From the NCBI RefSeq assembly GCF_001428625.1, contig NZ_LMIE01000029.1, positions 1-64,000 of the forward strand: a stretch of 64,000 nt of DNA, read 5' to 3'. Below the pieces are notes generated by a model. That model was not told where the DNA came from. It saw only the letters and a program-made list of their open reading frames with translations, and did no database searches. Both the position numbers and the translations under genes were made by a program. Positions within the stretch are counted from its first letter, which is position 1. Each line of letters begins with the position of its first letter. Positions 1 to 7,373 of this stretch are shown one piece after another. Source of the DNA: Hydrogenophaga sp. Root209 (GTDB lineage: Bacteria; Pseudomonadota; Gammaproteobacteria; Burkholderiales; Burkholderiaceae_C).

Positions 1-48
1 GGTGCCGACGACGCCGGCGTTAAACCCCTATCCCCGATCAGTTCAGGT

Positions 49-93
49 GGGGGAGTTTGAGGTGGCCATAGACGGGGGAATTTGGGTGGCCAT
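49..93. repeat. Degenerate 20-21 bp direct repeat, IS-end-like
   Basis: Two adjacent units, 49-69 and 74-93, both read GGGGGA, then TTTG, then GGTGGCCAT, and are separated by 4 bp. Short repeats of this kind occur at the ends of some insertion sequences such as the IS21 family, but no transposase frame is present beside them, so the IS assignment is a guess. The short reading frame across 2-184 shows no recognisable protein and is not called a gene. Confidence 0.3.
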
Positions 94-222
94 CAGGGCA
101 CATATCCCCCGTGCACACATCCCAAAGTCTGTCCAAGTGCTCCTCATAGTGGGTGCAAATCAACTTGGCCAGTGCGGGACATAGTGCTAGCGGAATCAAT
201 GTCTCCCACTATTTAACGAACT

Positions 223-1035
223 ATGAACATCAGAGAACCGGAAGAAGAATTCAACAGAACGTCAGTTGCAAGAGCTGTTTTAAGGGAACGACTAAAAGGG
301 CAAACAACCCTTGAGAGAGGAAGAGAAAGGGCACAAACAGCATTAAGCTGGATGTACAGGTGGGGATGGGCAAGCTCCACAACGTTAGAAATCTTAGTTG
401 GATCTAAAAGATCAGGACTGGCATCTCGCCTGGTTAAGAACAAGCTGGCAGTCATCACAAAGACGAATAGTCGGCGGAACGAGAAATATCTGCCGGGGTC
501 GTTTTTGACGTTGACACACGATGGCAAGCATATGGTTGAGATAAATCGGACGGAACCGATGCAATATGAGCATCGTCCAGACCGGATAAATCAGAACACT
601 CTGCTGCACAACGAGATGGTGCAACGCTTCACAGCAGAGCACTTGGCCTCGGGTGAGATCTTGGATTACTGGTCAGAGAAGGAAATGAGGACAAAGAGTC
701 AAAGTGCAGTAAAGCACCCTGATGCCGTCTGGCTTTACCCTTGTGGAATGAAAGTGTCTATTGAGGTTGAACTCTCACCCAAGTGGGAGCGAGATTTGGA
801 TGTCTTTGTTTATTCAACGTTACTCTCATTGAGGACAACAAATGGGTCCGCTAGATTTGACAAGATGCGCTTGATAACAGATGCTCCAGCGATTCTCAAG
901 CGATATAAAGAAGCTTTTAAGCCAGGTGCCAATTTTTGGATTTGGAGAAAAAACGATTCTGGACGCTGGATTGCTGAAGACGAGCTGACCGTGCCGGCTT
1001 GGACGCCAGAACGAATAGACTGGAAGCTCGTATAG
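223..1035 (+). CDS. Hypothetical protein, possible winged-helix plus nuclease-like fold, mobile-element type
   Basis: A 270-residue protein of unknown function. The first ~110 residues look like a helical DNA-binding region. Around residues 165-185 there is a PDAVW...KVSIEVELS stretch, which resembles the D...ExE/ExK core of PD-(D/E)XK-type folds and of replication-relaxation family proteins from conjugative elements. The match is by eye and weak. The gene is clearly more AT-rich than the rest of the window and uses many AGA/ACA/AAC codons, which suggests recent transfer. It lies alone, is followed by a 15-bp hairpin at 1072-1109, and no mobilisation gene is next to it. I would treat it as a plasmid- or ICE-derived orphan. 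The ATG at 223 is the first good start, and no strong ribosome binding site is visible. Confidence 0.6.
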   Translation: MNIREPEEEFNRTSVARAVLRERLKGQTTLERGRERAQTALSWMYRWGWASSTTLEILVGSKRSGLASRLVKNKLAVITKTNSRRNEKYLPGSFLTLTHDGKHMVEINRTEPMQYEHRPDRINQNTLLHNEMVQRFTAEHLASGEILDYWSEKEMRTKSQSAVKHPDAVWLYPCGMKVSIEVELSPKWERDLDVFVYSTLLSLRTTNGSARFDKMRLITDAPAILKRYKEAFKPGANFWIWRKNDSGRWIAEDELTVPAWTPERIDWKLV

Positions 1036-1071
1036 AACGGTTCTAATTTTTGGTTTTCGCAATGATCGAGG

Positions 1072-1109
1072 TCCGCCCCAGCTGTAGCCTGCTTTACAGC
1101 TGGGGCGGA
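1072..1109. repeat. Perfect 15-bp inverted repeat (hairpin)
   Basis: Arms 1072-1086 (TCCGCCCCAGCTGTA) and 1095-1109 are exact reverse complements around an 8-nt loop. It lies 37 bp after the stop of the AT-rich gene at 223-1035. No T-run follows on either strand, so it is not a classical intrinsic terminator. It could be a processing hairpin, an operator or a remnant recombination site. Confidence 0.75.
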
Positions 1110-1153
1110 ACACCAGGAACGTGGTCGGTGTCGGATGCAGCTGAAGTCACCGA

Positions 1154-1680
1154 GGTTAGTAAAACGGGGACACTTGATGCATGTTGAGGACTGTTTCCGC
1201 TCAGAAACTGCCAAGGGGTCATGCAAAGGACCCCCCGCAAGAGAAGGTTCTGGGTGTGTGATTCTGGAGAACGCTCCGCATTTACTTATGATTTATAAGG
1301 AAAAATTTCATATGTTGCGGTGAAGTCCAGTAATCCCACCTACAAATGGGACGATGCGCTCGCCGATGATTTGCTGCTCAGAAGGTGCGGGCACTCGAGG
1401 TTAGTAAAACGGGGACACTTGATGCGTAGCGAGGCCTGTTTCTGCTCAGAAACTTCCACTGGGACATACAAATAGATCTCACCAAAGAAGGTTCGGGACA
1501 TGTGATTTTGGAAGACCAATCCGCATTCACCTTTGATTTCAAAGGAGAAATCGCCGCTGCTGCGATGAACGCCACTACCCACCCGTGTGGAGTGGGCGAT
1601 GCACTCGGCCGGTGGTTTGCGGTGCAGAAGGTGCGGTAAGTTGGGGTTAGTAAAACGGGGACACTTGAATTTTTCGGGAA
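1154..1680. repeat. Three tandem degenerate ~245-bp units with identical 24-bp core
   Basis: The core starts GGTTAGTAAAACGGGGACAC and continues TTGA. It occurs exactly at 1154-1177, 1399-1422 and 1645-1668, so the spacing is 245 and 246 bp. Between cores the units align throughout: both contain CTGTTTC-GCTCAGAAACT just after the core, GAAGGTTC-GG, TGTGATT-TGGA, TCCGCATT, and CAGAAGGTGCGG just before the next core. The third unit diverges soon after its core. Unit 2 reads through as a protein tail from about 1488 to 1640 (GSGHVILEDQSAF...VQKVR then stop), while unit 1 has the same tail disrupted by indels. The array therefore looks like repeated copies of a gene 3' end plus its downstream spacer, now decayed. 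Confidence 0.85.
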
Positions 1681-1938
1681 GTGCTCACAGAGGGCCTCTC
1701 AGTCGCTGGCACCGAGTGAAAAAATTTTTTTGCTGTATGAACTCAGGCGTATCAACCGCATCCGTCGTGGACTGAAGGCCTGACCCAATAGGTCGTTCTA
1801 GGGCCACCCCAGCCCAAAGGGCATAGAGATCGTCAATTGCGCTGCTTTCGATTGGTTGGTGTGCGAACGAAACGGTCGCTGGCGACGCATTACTCGAGCT
1901 CCCCCTCGATTGCAGTGTTTCTTCCGGTGATCTCGATT
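1681..1938. other. Gene-free stretch
   Basis: I see no credible gene, RNA or regulatory motif here. It joins the decayed repeat array to the gene fragments that follow and contains an A/T tract around 1718-1731. Confidence 0.5.
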
Positions 1939-2250
1939 TCAGATCACCAGATGGCCAATCGTTGCAGAGGGCGCGATCGTAGCCTCCATCCCCGCTGTGA
2001 ACTGGAGGTAGTCGGCCTCCATGCCGTCCGAGAAGATGATGCCGTTGTCCGGCATGCGCGATCGGACCTTGAGCGGCTCGCCAGCTTGCACACGCCCGTA
2101 AACCAGCGTGGTCTGTGAGGTCCGTGTCGGAAACGGCTCCCGCACGGCAAACACCAGCGCCCGCTCTTCCCAGGGCATGGGCTGGTAGGCGTCCTCCGAC
2201 GACGGCGTGCCCAGCGTGCGCTCGATCGCCAACGACCCGGTCACGATGCT
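1939..2250 (-). pseudogene. C-terminal fragment of an NAD-kinase-like protein
   Basis: A minus-strand frame ending at 1939 reads ALVFAVREPFPTRTS, then MPDNGIIFSDGMEAD, then an FTAG..ATI..S..GHLVI end. This resembles the C-terminal beta-sheet domain of ATP-NAD kinase family proteins as I remember them, including an SDG motif. Everything upstream of about 2250 in this frame is unlike a kinase: the Gly-rich ATP-binding N-terminal half is missing and a different gene fragment on the other strand begins. I call it a truncated remnant. The family name is tentative, but the fragment status is fairly safe. Confidence 0.45.
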
Positions 2251-2254
2251 CTTG

Positions 2255-2390
2255 AGCCACGCGGTGGCAGGTGCCAACCAGGACCTCAAACGCCTGGCTG
2301 ATTTCATTGAGGTGAACCAGGGCCGCATCAGCGACATCACGGTCACGCTGGATTCGCATGCGAGCGTTGTTGTCGAACGCACCACGCGTC
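2255..2390 (+). pseudogene. Fragment of an isochorismatase-like cysteine hydrolase
   Basis: The plus-strand frame from 2255 reads AVAGANQDLKRLADFI, then NQGRISDITVTLDSHASV and VERTT. This matches the N-terminal segment of large isochorismatase/nicotinamidase-like hydrolases as remembered. The sequence then loses the family pattern after about 2390, and neither the start region nor the catalytic Cys region is present. It abuts the oppositely oriented kinase-like fragment at about 2250, so two unrelated gene stubs are joined here, as expected after deletion or IS-mediated rearrangement. Confidence 0.45.
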
Positions 2391-2603
2391 CTCGAGCTGC
2401 ATTGCCTGCGCTCTGGCCATGCAGCTCACAACCCCTCAGCCCACCATCTCGTTCAACAACGTTCAACACTGCGTCCTAGTCTCGGCTGGTGTTGCATGAG
2501 AAGGTACGTCACGGGACCCGTGGAGAAGCACCCTCCCCCTCAGCCATCAACAATTTCAGATCAAAGGCTTCAGTACTTGACGTCCGTCCATCGACGCATG
2601 CCC

Positions 2604-3536
2604 CTAAGCCGCTTCCCCAAACAAGCTCATCACCACACCACGAAGCCAGCGGTTGGCCATGTCGTCGTGATTCCTGGTGTGCCAAAACTGCTTGATCTCA
2701 AAGTTCGGTGTTTCAAACGGTAGCTCCAACATCTTGAGTCCAGGGCGGTGTGGCGTGTGGCGCACGACGTAGCTCGGCAAAGTTGCCAAAAGCTCTGTGG
2801 AGAGCAAGATGTCAGAGACGACCGTGAAGTGAGGCACTCTCAGCGCAATGCGGCGCGTGAGATTTTGGGAAGCAAGGTAGTGCTCGAACAATGTCGTGGT
2901 CGATGTTTGTAGTGAAGCAGATCTGGTAGGAGATCCGCCGGGTTCAATCAGAAGGTGCGACTCTGAAATGAACTGAGACGCTGTCAGATGACCCTTGATG
3001 CGAGGGTGGTCCTTACGGACCAGACAAACGTAGCTGTCCGAGAACAAGCGCTGCTGATAGAACCCACCCCGAAGACTCGGGAGGTGTCCAATGGCAAGAT
3101 CAGCCTCCCCATGAACGAATGCTTCCGCATAGGCCTCACGAGGCAGCCCCAGCGCCCTTACGTTGACGGCGGGCGCCTCCTCCCTAAGTCGATTCATGAG
3201 ACGTGGCAAGTAAACCAACTCACCAATGTCGCTCAACAGTATTTGAAAGGTTTTTTTGCAGGCCTTTGGATCAAATCCGGCTCTTGTTTCAAGAGCACTT
3301 TCAAGTAACTGGATACCATCGCGCACTGAGGGAGCCATCGAAACAGCCAAATCTGTTGGCTGCATCCCATTCGGCACCCTAACGAAAAGAGCGTTCCCGG
3401 TGATCTTTCGAAGCTTGGCCAGTGAATGGCTCATTGCGGGCTGAGACAGGCCCAGACGAAACCCTGCGCGAGTCAGATTTCCGTCCTCCATGAGGGCATC
3501 AAACACACGCAGGAGGTTGAGGTCTACTCCCTCCAC
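2604..3536 (-). CDS. LysR-family transcriptional regulator, NahR/NagR-like
   Basis: A 310-residue LysR protein with an N-terminal winged HTH (residues about 5-65, DLNLLRVFDALMEDGNLTRAG...LSQPAMSHSLAKLR) and a periplasmic-binding-protein-like effector domain. The segments SDIGELVYLPRL and DLAIGHLPSL and the C-terminal WHTRNHDDMANRWLR are typical of the NahR/NagR/LinR subgroup that senses aromatic acids. The start codon is GTG at 3536; no in-frame ATG is suitable. It lies one base after the TGA of nadC (3538-3540), so translation is probably coupled. It is the last gene of the run Bug, TSUP, hemerythrin, nadC, lysR. The effector cannot be read from sequence. Confidence 0.9.
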   Translation of the reverse strand: MEGVDLNLLRVFDALMEDGNLTRAGFRLGLSQPAMSHSLAKLRKITGNALFVRVPNGMQPTDLAVSMAPSVRDGIQLLESALETRAGFDPKACKKTFQILLSDIGELVYLPRLMNRLREEAPAVNVRALGLPREAYAEAFVHGEADLAIGHLPSLRGGFYQQRLFSDSYVCLVRKDHPRIKGHLTASQFISESHLLIEPGGSPTRSASLQTSTTTLFEHYLASQNLTRRIALRVPHFTVVSDILLSTELLATLPSYVVRHTPHRPGLKMLELPFETPNFEIKQFWHTRNHDDMANRWLRGVVMSLFGEAA

Positions 3537-3537
3537 A

Positions 3538-4452
3538 TCATTTCGCGCGCGGCGCCTCCACAGGCCTCTCCGAGAAGCGCATCGAAAAATCGATGGCCGT
3601 AATGTCTTTGATCAGGGCCCCGACGGAAATTCGATCCACCCCCGTCTCGGCGCACTGGCGAATTGTCCCAAGGGAAACTCCTCCGGAGACTTCCAAGCTG
3701 CATCGTCCCGCTGCCAAAGCAACTGCTTCTTTCGTTTGCTCAAGCGACATGTTGTCGAGCAAAACCATGTTGACTCCGGCGTCGATGGCCTCTTGGAGCT
3801 GCGTCAATGTCTCCACCTCAACCTGGATGAAGGAAACCTTGTCGGAAAGCTTCTTGGCCGCAGCATAGGCGGCCGTCAGACCTCCACAAGCGGCGATGTG
3901 GTTCTCTTTGATGAGAATCGCGTCATAGAGCCCCATTCTGTGGTTGGATCCGCCGCCACAACGCACCGCGTACTTCTGCGCGACTCGCAGTCCAGGAATC
4001 GTCTTTCGTGTGTCGAGAACCACAGCATTGGTACCTGCGACGGCTTCCACATACTTGGCGGTCTTCGTAGCCACCGCGCTCAGTGTTTGGAGAAAGTTGA
4101 GGCACGTTCGCTCTGCTGTCAGCAGATCGCGTGCGGCTCCGGATATGGCCACGATTGTCTGGCGAGCTGTACAGGTCTCTCCATCTTCGACGAACCATTG
4201 AGCAACCGAAGTTGGCGCCACCCGGCGCAGAATTTCATCTACCCACGGACGACCGCAAATGATTGCTTCTTCCCTGCAGATGATCGCGGCTGTGACCATT
4301 TGCAGTTCTGGCACGAGAGCTGCGGTCACGTCGCCTGAGCCAACGTCCTCTTGCAAGGCGCGTTCTACATCGAATTGGACTTGGGCGGAAATATCGTTGG
4401 CTGTATCTAGCAAGAATGCCTCACTTGGTTTCAGAAATTGAATGCTCTCCAA
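3538..4452 (-). CDS. nadC: Nicotinate-nucleotide pyrophosphorylase (quinolinate phosphoribosyltransferase)
   Basis: A 304-residue enzyme converting quinolinate and PRPP to nicotinate mononucleotide plus CO2 in NAD synthesis. Family motifs are intact: EDVGSGDVT near residue 35, ERTCLNFLQ at 114-122, DTRKT at 147-151, AVRCGGGSNHR at 162-172, IKENH at 181-185, and EVSGG near the end. All basic substrate-binding residues are therefore retained. A nadC gene normally sits with nadA/nadB. Here it is in an operon with a hemerythrin, a TSUP permease and a Bug protein next to phthalate genes. Quinolinate is pyridine-2,3-dicarboxylate, the nitrogen analogue of phthalate, so a catabolic or salvage role is possible. 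Its first 32 bp overlap the hemerythrin gene. Confidence 0.92.
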   Translation of the reverse strand: MESIQFLKPSEAFLLDTANDISAQVQFDVERALQEDVGSGDVTAALVPELQMVTAAIICREEAIICGRPWVDEILRRVAPTSVAQWFVEDGETCTARQTIVAISGAARDLLTAERTCLNFLQTLSAVATKTAKYVEAVAGTNAVVLDTRKTIPGLRVAQKYAVRCGGGSNHRMGLYDAILIKENHIAACGGLTAAYAAAKKLSDKVSFIQVEVETLTQLQEAIDAGVNMVLLDNMSLEQTKEAVALAAGRCSLEVSGGVSLGTIRQCAETGVDRISVGALIKDITAIDFSMRFSERPVEAPRAK

Positions 4453-4909
4453 AAGAGAGTTTGCGGCGAACTACAACGGGTTTCCCACCCATGCGTATCT
4501 TGCTCATCCAGTGCGAAAGAGCTGAGTCCAGGTAGTCGGCATGTCCAGGAAACCATTGGCAGAGTTCGCTGCCGAACCTGCGCACGATTGCCGCATTGCC
4601 CCCTGACCAAAGCTCCTTCACTTGTTTGAGAGAGCGGAGTACGGCAGCATGTTCGTTCACATGGCATTCACGCGCTGGGTAATCGGTTTCAGCCATCCAA
4701 CGGTCTTCTGAATTGAAGTGCTCAAGCAAGTGCCGTTCGACCAGCTCAAGGCTCGCTCCGAGCTGGTCATCACTCGCCTTCATCAGTGCGGTCACGACCT
4801 CCACAAATTCGCGATGTGAAGCGTCCATTGGGTCGAAGCCCAACAACAGCGAATCATTCCAAACCAGTGGAATTGCGGATAGATGGGAGGCTGTCTGCAT
4901 GTGGCTCAA
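4421..4909 (-). CDS. Bacteriohemerythrin
   Basis: A 162-residue hemerythrin-domain protein, a non-haem di-iron O2-binding four-helix bundle. The ligand set is visible: His32 (ASHREF), His64 and Glu68 (HFNSE), His83 and His87 (HVNEH), His123 and Asp128 (HADYLD). The domain is a single unit without transmembrane or signalling domains, so it is probably cytoplasmic, delivering or sensing O2. Its start overlaps the stop of the TSUP gene by 4 bp (ATGA) and its end overlaps nadC by 32 bp, so it belongs to the same transcript. A role in supplying O2 to nearby oxygenases is an inference. Confidence 0.88.
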   Translation of the reverse strand: MSHMQTASHLSAIPLVWNDSLLLGFDPMDASHREFVEVVTALMKASDDQLGASLELVERHLLEHFNSEDRWMAETDYPARECHVNEHAAVLRSLKQVKELWSGGNAAIVRRFGSELCQWFPGHADYLDSALSHWMSKIRMGGKPVVVRRKLSFGEHSISETK

Positions 4910-5637
4910 CTCAGGAGGAGGATGGCAATCACAGTAAGGAAAAGCAGGAGAAGCTTTCGAAAAAATGCTTCATTGACACGGGTTCGAAGCGCTCTTCCCA
5001 TCAAGAGGCCAGCCCACATCGGAGCCAAGGCAAGAATGGAAAGTCCAATATCTCCAAGGCCGATACGGCCAAAGTAAAGCATGGCGGCATACAGAGGGAT
5101 GGCGCCGCACAAGTAAATGACACTGATGCTGCCTACGAAGGCCTCCCTGTTCAGTCGCAGGGCCATGAGGTAGGCGATCACCAACGGCCCCGTCAGCGAG
5201 GAGATACCTCCAAGCAAACCCGACAATGCTCCGACTCCGATGCCAGCTGCGCCTTCGTGTCGCGGGTGGACTGTGAATTGTGGAGTGAAGGCCATCAACC
5301 CCACTGCGATAAGCAGGGAAACAGCCACCATGGTTTCAAGCTCCGAAGGTGACATTGCCAGGGTCAATCTCACCGCGACGATTGTGACCACAAACTGCGT
5401 TGCGATCATGCCTGCAAAGCGGCGCAAGTTGCCTCGTAGCCCAGCTCCTTCCCTCGATTGAATCAGGTTCGACAGCAGAACTGGCATCACCATCAAGCCG
5501 ATTGCTTGACCGATGGGCAGCCACAGTGAGAGCATCGGAACTGTCACCAATGGTAGCCCGACGCCTAGCGCACCCTTGACAGTACCGCCCAGCACAAAGG
5601 CGCCAAAAATGAGTAGCCAGGTGTAGTCGGGCACCAT
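4906..5637 (-). CDS. TSUP (TauE/SafE) family membrane permease
   Basis: A 243-residue, very hydrophobic protein with about seven to eight membrane segments in two halves. Each half starts with the Gly-rich GxxxGxxGxGxG-like pattern of the family (FVLGGTVKGALGVGLPLV near residue 14, GVGALSGLLGGISSLTGPL near 135). TSUP proteins export or import sulfite, sulfonates or small organic acids across the inner membrane. The substrate here is unknown, and a carboxylate linked to this operon is plausible. It lies between the Bug gene (36 bp upstream) and hemerythrin (4-bp overlap). Confidence 0.85.
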   Translation of the reverse strand: MVPDYTWLLIFGAFVLGGTVKGALGVGLPLVTVPMLSLWLPIGQAIGLMVMPVLLSNLIQSREGAGLRGNLRRFAGMIATQFVVTIVAVRLTLAMSPSELETMVAVSLLIAVGLMAFTPQFTVHPRHEGAAGIGVGALSGLLGGISSLTGPLVIAYLMALRLNREAFVGSISVIYLCGAIPLYAAMLYFGRIGLGDIGLSILALAPMWAGLLMGRALRTRVNEAFFRKLLLLFLTVIAILLLS

Positions 5638-5673
5638 CAGAGACTCACGCGCAGCGCCCTAGTGCACAGAGAG

Positions 5674-6648
5674 TCATTCAGACTTCAAGTTCGCCGCTTT
5701 GCCAGCCTTGGACATCAACTCGTTTTCAAGCGCAATCACTCGCCCATACTCTGCTGGCCCAGCACCCACCGGCTCAATCACGGCGGCCTCGAAGGTCTTC
5801 ACCACTTCGGGCAACTTCACCACCTCTGCTATCTCCTTGCTGATTCGATCGATGGCCGCCTGTGGCGTACCAGGTGCCGCAAGTACACCGACCACGACCG
5901 AAAAGTCGAATCCCGGGACCGTTTCCGCGATGGCCGGCACGTCCGGAGCTTGAGGGGAGCGTTTCGGCGCATTGCTTGCCAGCAGTCGCACCTGATTGCT
6001 CTTGATGAAGCCCAGAACGGAAGGAAGTGCAGCGACGGAAAAGTCAACCTGGCCCCCAACAAGTGCGGGAGTGGATTGACCCGACCCGCGGTACGGGACA
6101 TGACGCACGTCGATGTTCAATGCAGCCTTCAGCGCTTCCATCGTCAAGTGGTGAGTGCTTCCAATTCCTGATGAACCGTATGTGAGCTGATCGGGCTTGC
6201 TTTTCACCAAGCTCACAAACTCTGCAAATGTATTCACCCCCGTTCTGGGGTGAGCCACGACGAACAAGGGGGAACGAGCAATCATCGAGACGGGAAAAAT
6301 ATCCTTGCCAACTTGGTAGGTCGCTGATTTGTTGATCAAGGGTGTGATGGAAAGCATGGACCCGTCCGTAACGATAAAAGCATGACCGTCACCTGGCGTG
6401 CTTTGCAGAAGTGTCTGGTATGCGACCACCCCGTTCCCGCCAGGTCGGTTATCGACCACGACCGACTGGCCCAGTCGATCACCAAGCTGCTTCGCCACAA
6501 CTCGCGCGACTGAATCAGGGAGACCGCCAGGCGCATATGGCACGATGAATTTCACGGCCTTGGATGGGTAGGCTTGTTGGGCCAGCGAAGTCAGGGGCGC
6601 CAGGCAAAAGGCAAGCGCTGCAGTTGCTGCCAGGGTTCTTCGTTGCAT
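5674..6648 (-). CDS. Bug/TctC-family tripartite tricarboxylate solute-binding protein
   Basis: A 324-residue periplasmic binding protein with a cleavable signal peptide (MQRRTLAATAALAF...SLAQQ, cut near residue 25). It carries the Bug hallmarks YPSKAVKFIVPYAPGG, VVVDNRPGGNGV and HVPYRGSGQSTPAL. I chose ATG 6648 because AGGAGAC lies 5 bases before it and the signal peptide starts there; a longer frame upstream has no signal sequence. Bug proteins bind carboxylates and aromatic acids for TctAB-type transporters. No tctA/tctB gene is in the window, so it is an orphan binding protein or sensor. It is the first gene of the run ending in lysR at 2604, with a MarR-type palindrome 122 bp upstream. 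Confidence 0.92.
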   Translation of the reverse strand: MQRRTLAATAALAFCLAPLTSLAQQAYPSKAVKFIVPYAPGGLPDSVARVVAKQLGDRLGQSVVVDNRPGGNGVVAYQTLLQSTPGDGHAFIVTDGSMLSITPLINKSATYQVGKDIFPVSMIARSPLFVVAHPRTGVNTFAEFVSLVKSKPDQLTYGSSGIGSTHHLTMEALKAALNIDVRHVPYRGSGQSTPALVGGQVDFSVAALPSVLGFIKSNQVRLLASNAPKRSPQAPDVPAIAETVPGFDFSVVVGVLAAPGTPQAAIDRISKEIAEVVKLPEVVKTFEAAVIEPVGAGPAEYGRVIALENELMSKAGKAANLKSE

Positions 6649-6760
6649 TTGATGTCTCCTGATGTGGTTTTGGCGTGAACCGAGCCGGATCGAAGGGAAG
6701 ACCCATGACGCCGGCAAGTCCGTCACGAATCGTCTGCGTGCACCTGACTTGAACGTCTCG

Positions 6761-6832
6761 TGCATTTTACTTAGAGGCCTAAGCTTGTGCATTCTTGCAA
6801 ACCGCTTGATGGTTGTCAACACTGAAAACCCT
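6761..6832. repeat. Left copy of ~70-bp imperfect direct repeat with promoter/operator
   Basis: The segment aligns to 7268-7340 over about 70 bp in the same orientation: TGCATTTTACTTAG, then CCTAAG, then TGCAT, GCAA and ACCCTC/TCCCTC blocks. It contains the operator-like palindrome 6770-6783. On the minus strand TGCACA and TAAAAT (the latter the reverse complement of 6764-6769) are 16 bases apart, giving a possible promoter for the Bug operon. The two copies flank the IS66 remnant. Confidence 0.65.
6770..6783. promoter_or_regulatory. Candidate MarR operator, copy 1
   Basis: The sequence CTTAG-AGGC-CTAAG is palindromic. The half sites are shared with 7277-7290 and 12436-12449, each also preceded by GCATTT. 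It lies upstream of the Bug-TSUP-hemerythrin-nadC-lysR run. Confidence 0.65.
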
Positions 6833-7105
6833 CTTCTCACCGCTGGTCAGCCGGGTGCGTAGTAAGCCGATGATCTGGCTCGCGGGAGCGCCTCGTGCGT
6901 TTCGACCGTCGTGCCAAGCGCGTATGTAACCTGCAACCCGCGCAAGTTGGTCAACGTTCCGAGCAGCTTGGTTTTGTCGGACGCACTCAACGCGGCGTGG
7001 CTGCATGGCTGCGGAATGTATGGGCAAAACGGCATCGCAACAGATGGACACAGGCGACTTCAAGACAATCAAGGCGGTCGTCCAAGTTTTCTGGGAATCG
7101 CGCTC

Positions 7106-7246
7106 GGGCGACCCGCGGGTCAGCGGGTAGCGGCCGTGACGAACTTGATGCAGACGGCGAAAATGAATGGTCATGATCCCTACGCCCAAATGCGCGACGT
7201 GATGGCAGGCCTGCCCGTGCAGCGCGCTCACGTAAAACTGCCATGA
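7106..7246 (+). pseudogene. IS66-family transposase C-terminal remnant
   Basis: The frame reads GRPAGQRVAAVTNLMQTAKM, then NGHDPYAQMRDVMAGLPVQRA. This is the conserved C-terminal tail of IS66 TnpC transposases (sliding on AGQRAAAVMSL.Q.AK.NGHDPYAY..DVL.RLP). Only this tail is left: the DDE core is absent and the frame upstream of about 7100 is not transposase. It lies between the two copies of the promoter repeat (6761-6832 and 7268-7340), so an IS event probably took part in shaping this intergenic region. The stretch 6840-7105 shows no other gene I recognise. Confidence 0.75.
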
Positions 7247-7266
7247 GAGATGACTTGGCGCACCTC

Positions 7267-7295
7267 TTGCATTTTACTTAGCCACCTAAGATAAT
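7267..7295 (+). promoter_or_regulatory. Sigma70-like promoter for the reductase operon
   Basis: TTGCAT (7267-7272) and GATAAT (7290-7295) are separated by 17 bp, close to the -35/-10 consensus. The palindrome 7277-7290 fills the spacer, an arrangement expected for a repressor that blocks RNA polymerase. The first gene begins at 7374. Confidence 0.6.
7277..7290. promoter_or_regulatory. Candidate MarR operator, copy 2
   Basis: CTTAG-CCAC-CTAAG, palindromic, sits inside the -35/-10 spacer of the promoter for the phthalate reductase, dehydrogenase and marR operon. It shares half sites and flanking GCATTTTA with copy 1. Confidence 0.7.
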
Positions 7296-7373
7296 GCATC
7301 CTCGCAAGCCTGCTAACACTTGTTGGCACCGAAATCCCTCCTTGTGCCGAGAGGGAAAACTCAAGGAATACCC

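Noticed and set aside
1939-2469. An intact 176-codon gene on the minus strand
   Set aside because: Only the last ~85 codons look like a protein family; the first part overlaps a fragment of a different gene on the other strand.
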